The notes: generated by a model from the letters alone, not told the origin. Counted from the first letter of the stretch, positions 22,623 to 33,939 are shown. The stretch: 64,000 bases of DNA from Siphonodentalium dalli (GCA_032622095.1 CP136062.1:6572001-6636000), one strand, 5' to 3'. Translations and numbers: made by a program.

Positions 22623-23345
22623 CGGCGTATGCCGCTCTCAACCCCCCTCCCTCTCCGCGCGCGCGCCAATTTTACCAAAGAACAATGTCGGCACATTTAA
22701 CATCTAAAATTAGAAATGAAACGTGTCGGAACACGTTAATATCATGCATTTTGATTGGTTAGCTGGCTCAACATAATAATGGGACTGCTGATATTTTATG
22801 TCTGACGTAGAAGGGAACAAAAATAATAATGGATACACAGCTCAAGAAATTGAACAGTATGGAAGTTGGTGCAGTTACGAAATATTTGATGAAAGTTATG
22901 TCAGGCATATCATTCTGAGAAACGGCTTTCATTACCCACCCCAATTTTGACCAAAATGTTCAATAGTTGGAAATGTCATGACTGACACAAAATTGGCTGT
23001 AAATTTCATACCAAATTTTAGTAGTTTGAGTATAATTTAACCCCCTCCCCACCCAAGATTTATATTTAGCGTGAAATGTTTTAGACCATGCAATAGGTCC
23101 ATGTTGTGTCGGTCAATCAATAGTTCCCACCTTGGATCAAATTTGTGGAGTAAAGTGGCAATTATAGTGGGATTGATAGAAATACCAATTATAAAATTCC
23201 AACCCGGGGGGTGGGGGATGTTCAAATGGAATTTCTCGGACTTGGACGGACATTTTTGTCCGCTTCAATATGGGGGCCGGATAACTATAGTGTAATTTAA
23301 ACTAATTTAGACAAAACGCTCTGAAAAGTTTGGCTATACCATATC
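22623..23345. other. No gene seen
   Basis: Overlapping frames on both strands near 23037-23295 have no splice or start support. Confidence 0.4.
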
Positions 23346-23440
23346 TGTATTACGTCACGAAAACATTTGGCGGGAAACTGTGATTCCGTCACGCCAAAAT
23401 TTGTAATTCCGTCACGCTAGGTGTGACGGTTTTCTCAGGT
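23346..23440. promoter_or_regulatory. Cluster of CRE/ATF half-sites with an E2F-type site
   Basis: TTACGTCACG, two copies of ATTCCGTCACGC and GTGTGACGG lie within 95 bases, together with TTTGGCGGGAAA (23366-23377), which fits the E2F consensus. A minus-strand exon candidate lies 400 bases to the right, and the foldback at 23472 is adjacent. Whether this is a promoter is inference; the repeated ATTCCGTCACGC could also be repeat-derived. Confidence 0.3.
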
Positions 23441-23471
23441 GGTATTAATCATTGAAAGTCGGATATATATA

Positions 23472-23598
23472 GGTTATCACCACCATGTGTGTTTCTGAGA
23501 TCCGTATTCAAGTCGAGCTGCCTTCTCTGGGCAGTCTATCGACGAGTCCGTAGACAGCCCAGAGAAGGCAGCGAGAAACACACAGGGTGATGATAACC
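23472..23598. repeat. Nested foldback, two inverted repeats one inside the other
   Basis: Outer arms GGTTATCACCACCATGTGTG... (23472-23496) and their complement (23574-23598) match at 23 of 25. Inner arms CTGCCTTCTCTGGGC (23518-23532) and GCCCAGAGAAGGCAG (23557-23571) are perfect and extend, after one A/A mismatch, into GTCTA/TAGAC. The left side has about 20 unpaired bases between outer and inner arms, the right side two. It could be a small foldback transposon or a structured RNA gene. Confidence 0.7.
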
Positions 23599-23843
23599 AA
23601 TTTATCTTACAATTCGTCCCATAAAAATGCAATAAAACTCAATTTAAAACAGGAACTATTTTATTACGCGCAACACACAACGTACACAATATTCTCAGCA
23701 CGCGACGTTGTGATAAGTCAAATTCTGAGAAATTCACGTCACTATTCAAATTCACTTTGGCTGGAATCCGATTCAATGAAGAGGCGACGATATTTTCGTT
23801 TCATATGTTCGACATAATTGTCAATTTTAACAGGATAATTGTA

Positions 23844-24020
23844 TTATTTTATGGTGCAATCTCCTTGGATAGTGATAGTGTTGGCGAGAGGCATTGCCGG
23901 AGATGACTGTCCATTCAGAGTTTTGGTGAATTTTGAACTTTCCGACACTTCGACAATCGAGTTCTGACTTATGTTTATATTATGATGGTAAATATAATGA
24001 GCGTTCTTGTTGGTGAATTC
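23844..24020 (-). CDS. Candidate terminal exon, unknown product
   Basis: On the minus strand, AGCTCCCTATCAG is followed by a 58-codon frame ending in TAA at 23844. The peptide is balanced and polar (start EFTNKNAHYIYHH, later QNSIVEVSESSKFTKTLNGQ, end TITIQGDCTIK), and its GC content is above the flanks. No hydrophobic segment and no recognised domain. AATAAT directly follows the stop and might serve as a weak polyadenylation signal. The splice acceptor has a mediocre pyrimidine tract. Confidence 0.3.
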   Translation of the reverse strand, partial: EFTNKNAHYIYHHNINISQNSIVEVSESSKFTKTLNGQSSPAMPLANTITIQGDCTIK

Positions 24021-24271
24021 CTGATAGGGAGCTAATAAAGAGCGTTTATGCCATTTGTGTGTGATTAGCCAGTAGCATTGTGCTGTTTTCTGTAACACAA
24101 TCAGGCTCTTGCTTATGTAAAATATAGTAGGTCTTTATGATAACATGCTGTTTACGCGATGGTCATGGTATATATGGACGAAACTACTACATGTATATGC
24201 GTTTTAATGTTTTTCTGTTTACGGTGTTTGGAACAAATATTAATATTTTCGACAATTAAGGCCAACCGTGC

Positions 24272-24602
24272 CTTTAAGTTTAAAAAAATATTTAAGTTTA
24301 ACAGTTGGAATCATACTGTAAAAGTATGTTTGGCTTTATCTAGCTTTCATCTGTTAAAACTTGAAATACATGTAGTTTGAGTTCAGGTTTGTTATCATTC
24401 AGCCTTCAGTATTTCAATCAAAAATCTATATATATTGACATAAGGTATTTAAGTTTACAAACATATTTAAGTTTAACAGTTGGAATCATACTGTAAAAGT
24501 ATGTTGGGCTTTATCTAGCTTTCATCTGTTAAAACTTGAAATACATGTAGTTTGAGTTCAGGTTTGTTATCATTCAGTCTTCCGTATTTCAATCAAAAAT
24601 AG
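24272..24602 (+). repeat. 175-bp tandem duplication
   Basis: ACAGTTGGAATCATACTGTA starts at 24301 and again at 24476, and the copies stay nearly identical through TTGAGTTCAGGTTTGTTATC. This is a recent duplication. Confidence 0.9.
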
Positions 24603-24784
24603 TACAGGAACAATGACAATTGTTATCAGGTGTGATCTCATGAAACCAAATGAAAAATTAACATAGAGATTAGTACTAATAGTAATTACTAACTTAATAG
24701 ACAATGTTTCTGTACTAGTATATTAGGTACTAGTATGTGTCTCTCACTTGGATTTTAGAAAATAGCTTATTATATGAATTAAAA

Positions 24785-25895
24785 GTGATATTAAAACAGT
24801 CACTGTGCATATACATTTTGTAAATATTGTCATAATATCCCATGTTTCTGCCAAATTAAGGGGTTCCCATTGTTCTAATTGGATTAAAACAGTCAATGGG
24901 CATATAAATTCTTCAAATATTGTCATAACATCCCATGCTTCTACCAAATTAAGGTGTCCCCATTGATATAATTGGACTAAAACAGTCACTGAGCATATAA
25001 ATTCTTCAAATATTGTCATAACATCCCATGCTTCTACCAAATTAAGGTGTCCCCATTGATATAATTGGACTAAAACAGTCACTGAGCATATAAATTCTGC
25101 AAATATTGTCATAACATCACATGTTTCTGCCAAATTAAGGGTTCTCCATTGTTCTAATTGGATTAAAACAGTCACTGGGCATATCAATTCTGCAAATATT
25201 GTCATAACATCCCATGTTTTTGCCAAATTAAGGACTCCCCATTGTTCCAATTGGACTAAACAGTCACTGGGCATATAAATTCTGCAAATATTGTCATAAC
25301 ATCACATGTTTCTGCTTAAGTAAGGGGTCCCCATTGTTCTAATTGGATTAAAACAGTCAATGGGCATATATATTCTGCAAATATTGTCATAACATCCCAT
25401 GTTTCTGCCAAATTAAGGGGTCCCCATTGTTCTAATTGGACTAAAACAGTCACTGGCAATATAAATTCTGCAAATATTGTCATAACATCCCATGTTTCTG
25501 CCAAATTAAGGGGTCCCCATACTTCTAATGGGATTAAGACAGTCACTGTGCATATCAGTTCTGCAAATATTGTCATAACACTGATAACACCCCATGTTTC
25601 TGCCAAATTAAGGGGTCCCCATTGATCTAATTGGATTAAAACAGTCACTGGGCATATAAATGTTTGCAAATATTGTCATAATATCCCATGTTTCTGCTAA
25701 ATTAAGGGGTCCCCGTTGTTCTAATTGGATTAAAACAGTCAATGGGCATATAAGTTCTTCAAATATTGTCATAACATCCCATCTTTCTGCCAAATTAAGG
25801 TGTCCCCATTGATCTAATTGGACTAAAACAGTCACTGGGCATATAAATTCGGCAAATATTGTCATATTAACATACCATGTTTCTGCCAAATTAAC
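24785..25895. repeat. 93-bp satellite array, 12 copies
   Basis: ATTGTCATAA occurs at 24826, 24919, 25012, 25105, 25198, 25290, 25383, 25476, 25569, 25672, 25765 and 25858: a 93-base period with one 92 and one 103. The 103 comes from a 10-base insertion. The unit includes TTTCTGCCAAATTAAGGGGT and CTAATTGGATTAAAACAGTC. As 93 is a multiple of three, minus-strand frames persist through several units without implying coding. Confidence 0.95.
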
Positions 25896-25920
25896 CCTTT
25901 ACCCAACAGAACGGCCCTGT

Positions 25921-25989
25921 GCCAATGCATTCTCTTATATATGCGAGTCGACCATAGGTCGCCTCGCATATATAAGAGAATGCATTGGC
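25921..25989. repeat. 69-base near-perfect hairpin
   Basis: The left arm (25921-25947), starting GCCAATGCATTCTCTTATAT, is perfectly complementary to 25963-25989. After a single T/C mismatch the pairing continues with CGACC/GGTCG around a three-base loop ATA. It sits where the 93-bp array breaks off; an isolated array unit resumes near 26035. Confidence 0.9.
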
Positions 25990-26034
25990 TTAACACATAT
26001 TAAAAATGATAAAATTGTCAAAGAATGTAGAGAA

Positions 26035-26100
26035 TTAAAGGGTCCCCATTGTTCTAATTGGACTAAAACAGTCACTGGGCATATATACTAGTATTTAGCA
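26035..26100. repeat. Isolated partial unit of the 93-bp satellite
   Basis: GGGTCCCCATTGTTCTAATT and AAAACAGTCACTGGGCATAT match the array, separated from it by the hairpin and about 45 bases of other sequence. Confidence 0.8.
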
Positions 26101-27100
26101 AATATTTTGATAACGACCAATGTTGACACATAATGCATCGCGAGTATTCGCGACTGATATAAATTGGTAAAGTGTAATGACAAATGTTGAACAAAATGCA
26201 TCTCGACTGTACTGTTGCAACAATGCTATCTTCAGGATCTGAATTATCTCTATCTCTAATAATTTATGGACTTCTATAGAAGTACAATACAAAAAATAAA
26301 TACAATACAATAAAATATCTACGTAAGGAGACTATACCGATGTTACAAATAAATGAATTATGCAGTGGTGGGGATCGATATATTGAGAAATAGGGGTTAA
26401 TTCAGATGAACTGATATAAATTATTAGAGCGATAACGACCAATGTTGACACATATTGCATCGCGACTGAGCTATCGCACCAAGGCTATACGAAAGGGGGG
26501 TCGGAATCTGAATTATCTCCATCACTATAGAAAGGAATAGCAATTGATGTACATACATGTACATGTATATAGTAATATATACACATTATTATCACATGAT
26601 AAAATATGTACGTAACAGATAACACGACTATACCGATGAAAAAATTCATAAATTGGGGGGGGGGGCAGGGTGGGCTATATGGGGAAATAGGGGTTCATAC
26701 TGTGAACCGATATAAATTAGTAAAGCGGTAATGACAAATGTTGAACTATAATGCATCTTGACTGTACTGTTGCAACAATGCTATAAAATAGGGGGGGGTC
26801 AGGATCTGAATTATCTCTATCTCTATAGATAGTGCCAGAATAATAATTTATGGACTGCTATAGAAGTACAATACAAATTAGTATCACATGATAAAATATG
26901 TACGTAACAGTAACAGCTAACACGACTATACCGATGAAAAAAATTATAAATTGGGGAGGGGTGGGCTATATAGAACAATAGGGGTTCATACTGTGAATCG
27001 ATATAAGTTAATAAAGCGGTAATGACAAATGTTGAACTGTAGTGCATCTCGACTGTATTGTTTGAACAATGCTATACAATGGGGGGAGTCAGGATCAGCA
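26101..27100. repeat. About 290-bp tandem repeat, four diverged units
   Basis: GGATCTGAATTATCTC or its variants occur at 26235, 26504, 26802 and 27092. Units also share GACAAATGTTGAAC, CTGTACTGTTGCAACAATGC and AACACGACTATACCGATG, and several carry a G-run (for example 26646-26656). No coding frame is supported. Confidence 0.75.
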
Positions 27101-27149
27101 CCCCCCCCCCCCCCAAAAAAACCACCCCCAAGTTGCCACTTCCCTGATG

Positions 27150-28075
27150 ATACTACGGCTACTGGCCGGAGTTTTCGTCTGATCATCATGAATTTTGTCG
27201 TGGATGTTAATATTGACATGGGAACGAGTCATTTTTGGGTCATTCGGCCATAAAACATGGCCGCCAGAAGCCATCTTGGACTTTACTCTTTGTATGACTA
27301 AATTCTTTGCTACTAAATTTAGATGACATGTAGATGGGAAAGGAGTCATTTTGGGGTCATTCTGCAAAAATTAAAAAAAACAAATCCGTCAGTGGCCATC
27401 TTGGATTTCAAAATTCAATCCATTAGCACGGGCTACATGCCGAACTGTTCGCCTGATCATCATGAAATTTGTATGAATGTTAATATTGGCATGTAGATGG
27501 GGACGAGTCATTTTGGGGTCATTCGGCCATAAAAGTTGGCCATTGGCAGCCATCTTGGATTTTACTCATTACTTTACTCATTGCATGACTACATCCTTTG
27601 GCATGGGCTACAAGTGATAGCTTTGGTCTGATTATTATGGAATTTGTCATGACTTAGCATTGGCATGTAAATCTGAATGAGTCATTTTGTGGTATAAAAC
27701 ATGTCCGCATGCAGTCATCTGACTCATCTTGGATTTCACTCTTTGCAAGAGGAAATTCTTTGGCACACCCTAGAGTCAACTTTCCTCAGCCGATCATTTC
27801 CAAACTTCATATTAATCTTGATATTGATCTACTAACAGTACATGTAGATGGAAGCAATCAAATGTTTTTGAATTTCATTTGCAAACATAGCCGCCAGCAA
27901 CCATCTTGGATTTTACTTTATATTCCGGTATATCTCCATGTTGATATAAATCTAGAATAACTCAGACATTTCAACTTTCCGCATTCCTAATCACTCTGTT
28001 GAATGTAACATATGATATTATTCCCTTTTCAATTTCAAAATTGTATATACCGATAGTGTCATTGACACTTTCAGC
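27150..28075 (+). repeat. Family-A tandem array, locus 2, with tail motif
   Basis: Units with TGATCATCATGAATTTTGTC, GGGAACGAGTCATTTTTGGG and GCCATCTTGGATTT repeat with irregular spacing and decay rightward. It ends, as at locus 1, in AGTGTCATTGACACTTTCA (about 28055). A C-run (27101-27114) precedes it. Confidence 0.8.
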
Positions 28076-28499
28076 ATTTCATTTAATTCAGTTAATTCAC
28101 ATTTTCACCAGCTTACCGTAGACATACATGTAAACCAATTTCATCATTGTTTTCTTCATTAAAGGAAATTGCAAATTCGTTGTTTATTCCATCATTTCAA
28201 CATTTCATTAAAGGGACACTTTATGTGTGGTATGTTCACACATATCGATTCATTCAGACGAACCAATGCATATTTCATGAAATTGACACTTTACATTCAG
28301 AACACTTCCAACTCAAATAATAAAGTGACATTCCATTTCCATCCATTGGAAATTCTAATTCAACTTCAGCCGATATATATATATATATATATATACATGT
28401 ACATAATTTACATGTACATGTACCTACCACTTTATTCATGAGAAAATTTCTGCATTCATGAAAAAATAATTCGTTAAACAATTTAACCTGTATTGTGGT
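28076..28499. other. No gene; contains a (TA)n run
   Basis: (TA)n at 28373-28395 followed by TACATGTACATGTA. Nothing else supported. Confidence 0.5.
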
Positions 28500-28519
28500 A
28501 GCGTGATTGCAGACATCTA

Positions 28520-28670
28520 GGACCTGTGGGCCTGGTTGAATTCACTGCGGTTTGATGGATCACATCCATCCTCAAGCTACATATGCTATATATGGCATTT
28601 TGATCTGACGTGCAGGGGTAGATGAGCTTGAGACTCCACCACAGTTCAATTCACACCAGGTTCTCAGCTG
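28520..28670. repeat. Imperfect inverted repeat
   Basis: GCCTGGTTGAATTCACTGCGG on the left pairs imperfectly with CCACAGTTCAATTCACACCAGG on the right. GATGGATCACATCCATC forms a small internal hairpin. It may be a decayed MITE; the block TTCACACCAGGTTCT also occurs near 13374. Confidence 0.4.
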
Positions 28671-29402
28671 TTATTTTCGGATGTTTGAACTTTAGTAAAA
28701 TATGTTTGGACTGAACATAATCGGGATAATGTTGTTACCGGTATATACGTGTACATCAAAGCCCCATGCATATATAAATATATAGCAGACTACGCCAAGA
28801 TCAACCAGTTCTTATCATATTTTTTGTCTGAAATTTATAAATAACTTGTAACTCAGGGTTGGTAGTTACGTGTAGGTGGGGGACAGAAGTATTCAGCGAT
28901 TTAATGCTGGGTTTGAATAGTTCACAATGTTCCTTGGCAACATCAGGTACTAGTAACGTGGCTATTGGTGATTGTGCATGTAATATCTCAAATTCTCAAC
29001 CCACGTTCTAACCTGGTATTTTAATATGATGATACGGACATCTCACCGAGTGGTATAGCACAGGTACATGTACATGTAGTACGCAACATCCTATAATTAT
29101 TGCAATATTGAAGTTGATGATAACATTTGTGGTTGCTCCATTACGTGTCACGTGCGATCATATTATATATGGGAGGCCAAATTCATATTCATTAATATTT
29201 ATACTCCGCTCCACTAAATTGAATTACACTTAACTGAACAATTTCATTTACCCTCAAGAAGGTCAACCACGTTCAAAATTATTGAAATACCGTAACCAAA
29301 CTTGTCGGAAGAATATCCATGTCCCTATCACCCTATGAATTACAAAATTGGTATTAGCCGTGACTAATAACGTATATATATATATGGCACATTACTATCA
29401 TT
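28671..29402. other. No gene seen
   Basis: Single-copy AT-rich DNA; a short TA run near 29373. Confidence 0.45.
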
Positions 29403-29404
29403 AG

Positions 29405-29585
29405 CGGGCTGCTAAAGTACTGTATACAGAACTTTAAACAACCGAACTGCTAAAGTAACGTATATAAGTATTTTAGTCGAACTTTAGTCAAACTGCTAAA
29501 GTACCGTATATAGGCATATATACGACACTTTAGCCGAACTGCTAATAAAAGTACCGTACCGTATGCGGCAATTTAGCAGTTTGAC
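29405..29585. repeat. Short irregular repeat of GCTAAAGTA motif
   Basis: ACTGCTAAAGTACCGTATAT and variants occur four to five times at 45-60-base intervals, ending with the inverted form TTTAGCAGTTTGAC. Confidence 0.7.
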
Positions 29586-29859
29586 TAGAATTCACATGTC
29601 ACGTGATTATACAGACATAACTGTGTTTGGAGTACGTTATGGTTATCATACATTATCATTATGGATGCCATGCTACATTAGGATTTCCCCCTTGATTTTC
29701 TGTTATTATCAGTATATTACCGCTATGCGAAGCAGTTATGCAGTGCTGTCTTCATAATGCTTACCGATCATTCACTCTGACCGCTGTAAGAGATTCCAAT
29801 TTTATAAGCCGTAATTGTAACCAAGCCTTGCAGTTCAATATATGGCTAACTTTACTGTG

Positions 29860-30120
29860 CGTTTGGTAAAACTATGGGTGGCCATCATGGTAAACACATG
29901 TAAACACCAGTGAAATACTTCACAAAGGTGTTTGGGTTTGAGGTAATAGCCATAGTAATATAAACCACAATTAATTTACAACGGTATTTTGGGTGGTAAA
30001 TGATGGCAAGTAATACGGTAAATTCACCACAATGTTTAATAATCGTGGATGTTTTATCATATATTTACCACCAAAATTATCTATGGTTGTTTACTATGGT
30101 AAAACCATATATGGAAAAGA
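29860..30120. repeat. TGGTAAA-rich block, possible decayed inverted element
   Basis: GGTAAA/TTTACC motifs recur in both orientations (ATCATGGTAAACACA on the left, GTTTACTATGGTAAAACC on the right). The arms are too diverged for a firm call. Confidence 0.3.
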
Positions 30121-31394
30121 TCTGAACAACCAAAACGTATAACACCAACAGGTAAAACTTTGATCAGTTATATACAGTGTGTACTCTTCTAGGCTAAACA
30201 TGTCATATTGTCTGTTAGAGGCTTTATGTAATGCGAATTATGTTTCGTGAAAGGAATAATTGTATTTTCACATGAACATGATATACTATATATATATATA
30301 TATATACATACAAATACAAGTAACGTGTGGAACGATATATGTTGTTGGATATTGGATAGAGGTTATTCCAAACTTAATATGATCTCATATAATTAGTTAG
30401 AATGCTATACTCGGTCAATATGACGACAATGAATATTAATTACCGAGAAATAAATATGAATAATTCGATCAGACATAATGTAATTACCCTACAGCTATAC
30501 GATCACGCGCCAACTTTTAATGGACCACATGCATGCAAAGTTTATGTCTATCTGCAACCTAAAATTATGTTCCAAATAGGCTGCAGGCAAGGTGTTTAGT
30601 CGCGCATGTATTGTATGGTAAACGTTGTACAAGTTATGCGTGAGGGTATATATACATGTGTATGACGAACACACATTTTGTCCACAGAAGATAGATATTA
30701 TAAGTTATTGTGGTGGATTGACTGTAACAATGTGTGAGATTGACGGATTGGAGTTTATGTTCAACTTATATGTTCTGCCGACAGTCCCGATCATTTAAAA
30801 AAAAAAATACTTTTAATTTGGATTATTTATCTTTAAAGCATATAATAGACGCATGCACGTTTTGCCTAAACTTGCTGGTAATTCCAAACTGATTTTCTTA
30901 AAATATGTCGGCATTTCTTTTTTAATATCGTTCATGTGTTTAATGTGTTAGCAACTTTGAGAATCACCATTCATTTGGAAATTATAAGCCAACAGTTCTC
31001 TACATTTATATGAAAACTCATTAAAATTTCATTGTTTTATAAAAAAGAACTTCTTCATAATATATCTTTGTTTGTAATAATTAATCCTTGTTGTCTAGAT
31101 TTAACTTCGGCTTATTTGGCTTTAATATCCTATATTTCCTTTGTCTGTATATTAACCGTCAGAGTATTACATGTATTATAAGTATAGTAGTGTTGAAATT
31201 CGATCAAAGATGTTTGCAAACCATCGGGCGAAGTTTCAGATAGTAGACGTGATCATTGGCGAAAATTAAAAGAGTAACTGGGCGATTGTTCAAGTGTAGC
31301 ATAATTTGTAATATGTGTAGAAATATACAAGATGCTGCAATCGAAATTGTGGGATGGCCGCATGTGCACCTGCATGTGGATAGTAGCACACGGA
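30121..31394. other. No gene seen
   Basis: Contains (TA)n near 30283-30306. A plus-strand frame at 30402-30599 is Asn/Ile/Met-rich and lacks supporting sites. A TATA-like GGTATATATAC near 30646 precedes only a 22-codon frame. Confidence 0.4.
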
Positions 31395-31600
31395 ACCACG
31401 TATACAGAAACCCGGACCAAGTTTACATGAAACTCAGACCATGTCTACAGTAAATCCGGATCACGCAGGTCTACAGTAAATTGGACGAGGCCTACAGCAA
31501 ACTCGGACCAGGTCTACAAGATACCCGGATCATGTCTACAGTAAAGCGGACAATTTCTACAGTAAATCCGGGCCATGTCTGCAGGAAACCCGGATCGTAT
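31395..31600 (+). repeat. About 26-bp minisatellite, eight irregular copies
   Basis: Variants of CCGGACCATGTCTACAGTAAA repeat with a 23-30-base spacing. Frames on either strand here are periodic artefacts. Confidence 0.85.
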
Positions 31601-32025
31601 CCCAGAAGAACACAAGAACACAGGATCAAATTGTAATATAAATCCGGTTTCTTGTCGACCATTTGTCTGGGATTGTTGTGTGCTTTCTGGTTATACACGT
31701 TCTTTAAATATTCCACACAAGGACGTCATTCGCCCAATTTGAGCTTGTACATGTCATAAAGTATAGTGTTGTCATATATGCTTCCGTATAAACAAATAAG
31801 TATCACAAACAAACATTTCAGTGTATTTTAGTGGTCTTAAAGATGTATTATGGGTTATGGACATCCAGTTACAACAATAACAAAACATAATTTAACATCA
31901 CTTTTCTCTTTGTTTTACTGAAACAATACTGAAACCAAATACGACATGCCAGTTGGACAAAAATTATAAACACAAAAGAAAGTTCTATTATTATTTAAAA
32001 TTACATAATATCGTGTTATATATAA
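31601..32025. other. No gene seen
   Basis: AT-rich single-copy DNA. Confidence 0.45.
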
Positions 32026-32370
32026 CTAGCTGAAACAGGCTCACTTCGGGAGCCTATATTCAACGTCGGAGGGGACTGCGACCCCTTTGTGCGTTAGGGA
32101 CCACAATGAAACACATCTAAAAAGAGTGTACATCTGGTGCTGAAATAGAACCTTGTGAGCGTATTTGTGTTTGTTATCTATTTAATTATTTGTTTATATA
32201 AATCAAAATTTTGAAAAACTAAAGCCGTTGTAACCTTCGCCAGGATGCCCCGAGTCACCACACCAAATTTGGTTGAAATCGGGCCAGCAGTCTGGGAGAA
32301 CAATCCGGACAGACACACAGACAGACGGATAGACGGACAGACTGAATGATCCTACTGTTTTAGATATAGA
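32026..32370 (-). mobile_element. Short Helitron-like element
   Basis: On the minus strand it begins TCTATATCTAAAACAGTAGG after an A. It ends with the hairpin AGGCTCCCGAAGTGAGCCT, then GTTTCAG and CTAG, followed by T. That is the Helitron pattern: 5' TC, a 3' hairpin 6-12 bases before CTRR, and insertion between A and T. The interior has a GTCTGTC-rich tract and the phrase CACCAAATTTGGTTGAAATC seen in related repeats. No Rep/helicase frame, so non-autonomous. Confidence 0.55.
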
Positions 32371-32879
32371 TGATTTGGCATGATGAGTGTATATACGCGT
32401 TTGGATGAACACCAACTGGATTGAACGAGTCGACTTTCCTAAGATCACCGTGTTCACGTATACTGGATATTCGGTGAATGTTCAAATGTAAAAATTATCA
32501 GTTAACGACAGTGGGCCTCTCCTTTCTGACGTGTCACCAATGATACTGAGCGACATTGAGGAATCGGCAACCTGATGGCAGTATTGAATCCAGTGTTTAC
32601 GTATTACAATGAGGGCACTGTTCACCCAAGTCTTGTCATGACATGAAGTTACATTGCATGTTCTTCACAAGTCATGCGTCCCTCAAAATCGTTGTGTGGC
32701 TTTTTAATAAAGCAGAGTCAATCAAGCATGCAAGCACTCAACGGGTTGACATCACATGTGGTCTCTTTAAAATGACGACGAAAATCCTAACGGATTAAGT
32801 ATTGTAAATGTTTCGTCGGCTATTTAAAGAGACTGGAGTCTCATGTAGCTCAGTTCATAACTCATAATGTATTCACGCC
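32371..32879. other. No gene seen
   Basis: Single-copy DNA without a supportable exon. Confidence 0.45.
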
Positions 32880-33075
32880 CTGTAACCGACTTCCGCCAGT
32901 CCGGGGGATAAACTCAGTTCGGATGTAACGCCCTCTAACCGACTTCCGCCAGTCCGGGGGATAAACTCAGTTCGGATGTAACGCCCTCTAACCGACTTCC
33001 GCCAGTCCGGGGGATAAACTCAGTTCGGATGTAACGCCCTGTAACCGACTTCCGGGGGATAAACTCAGTTCGGAT
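32880..33075 (+). repeat. 53-bp minisatellite, 3.8 copies
   Basis: ACCGACTTCC starts at 32885, 32938, 32991 and 33044. Copies are nearly identical; the last lacks GCCAGTCC. The GC-rich unit contrasts with its flanks. Confidence 0.95.
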
Positions 33076-33242
33076 GAGAACAAGTGTCAACATTGCAATG
33101 AGCCACCTGAATATAACCGTTATATTTGTCATCAACAGTTCCTGCCCCGCGAGGGAGCTTACACTGTCGATCAGGCATAGCTTCGTAGACACAATAGTTA
33201 TTTTCCTTCTAATTAGTATTTATGTTTTCTGTTAGTTTAATC

Positions 33243-33390
33243 ATTTTTATGATCATAAAGTCGGCGTGTTTTGTCAAGTTTCCAGTTTGATGAGCACCAT
33301 TAGCTCAACTGTTTGATATTTCTGTAATATAGCATTTAGTGAATGCGTGTGAAAAGAATCCATAGATCTGCAATCGTTAACTTGAAAATC
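33243..33390 (+). repeat. Direct repeat, left member
   Basis: ATTAGCTCAACTGTTTGATA and ATATAGCATTTAGTGAATGC recur at 34968-35096. The two members bracket 1.6 kb that includes the stray copy of the 4.2-kb unit. Confidence 0.8.
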
Positions 33391-33939
33391 ATAACGGGGG
33401 GGGGGGCAAAGGGCAGTCAATCAAATCATTTGTTATATTTAGAAGCCAGTGGTGTACATGTAAACAATTAACTGTAACAGTAATGTCGATGGTATGACCA
33501 TTATTGGAGTGGTGGTAACGAAGTAAGGATATATGTCGTAAACGTGGCTATACACTGTCGCGGTAATGTTGTAAAATCCTGAATGGGGTGGGGGGGGGTA
33601 TCTAAGTTGGCAACTTGGTACCAGTTTATATGGTATGGAATATCAATTACTGATCAGATATAGATATGCAACAATAATATATACATGTTATTAAACGCAA
33701 CTATACTGTCACGAAAAGCTTAGGTAAATATACATAACTATACATTGGGGATAAGGGTGGGATGGGTTATGGAAGGGCCGTGGATTAGTATTGATTTCAA
33801 TGTAATTTGCGTTGAATGCGGTGCACATTCAATCAAATGGTCTCTCAAATGTTAATAATAACTATATATAGTTACTTAGGTTTACTCGTTTAATAAAACC
33901 GATGTAGACGAGGGTATCTCATATATGAATGAAATTTAA
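33391..33939. other. No gene; G-rich runs
   Basis: G-runs near 33396 and 33590 and sequences resembling the 26.1-27.1 kb repeat (CTGTCGCGGTAATG). No coding support. Confidence 0.4.

Noticed and set aside
22547-22762. Poly-alanine protein encoded over the CCG run
   Set aside because: A microsatellite in a short frame with no splice or start support; the downstream sequence is low-information.
23518-23571. Hammerhead ribozyme
   Set aside because: CGACGAGTCC resembles part of the hammerhead core, but the matching GAAA strand and stem II pairing are absent in either orientation.
24744-25889. Minus-strand frames of 93-176 codons across the 93-bp array
   Set aside because: The period is a multiple of three, so frames persist passively; they break wherever an indel occurs.
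25921-25989. Bacterial-style intrinsic terminator
   Set aside because: No T-run follows, and nothing else in the window is prokaryotic.
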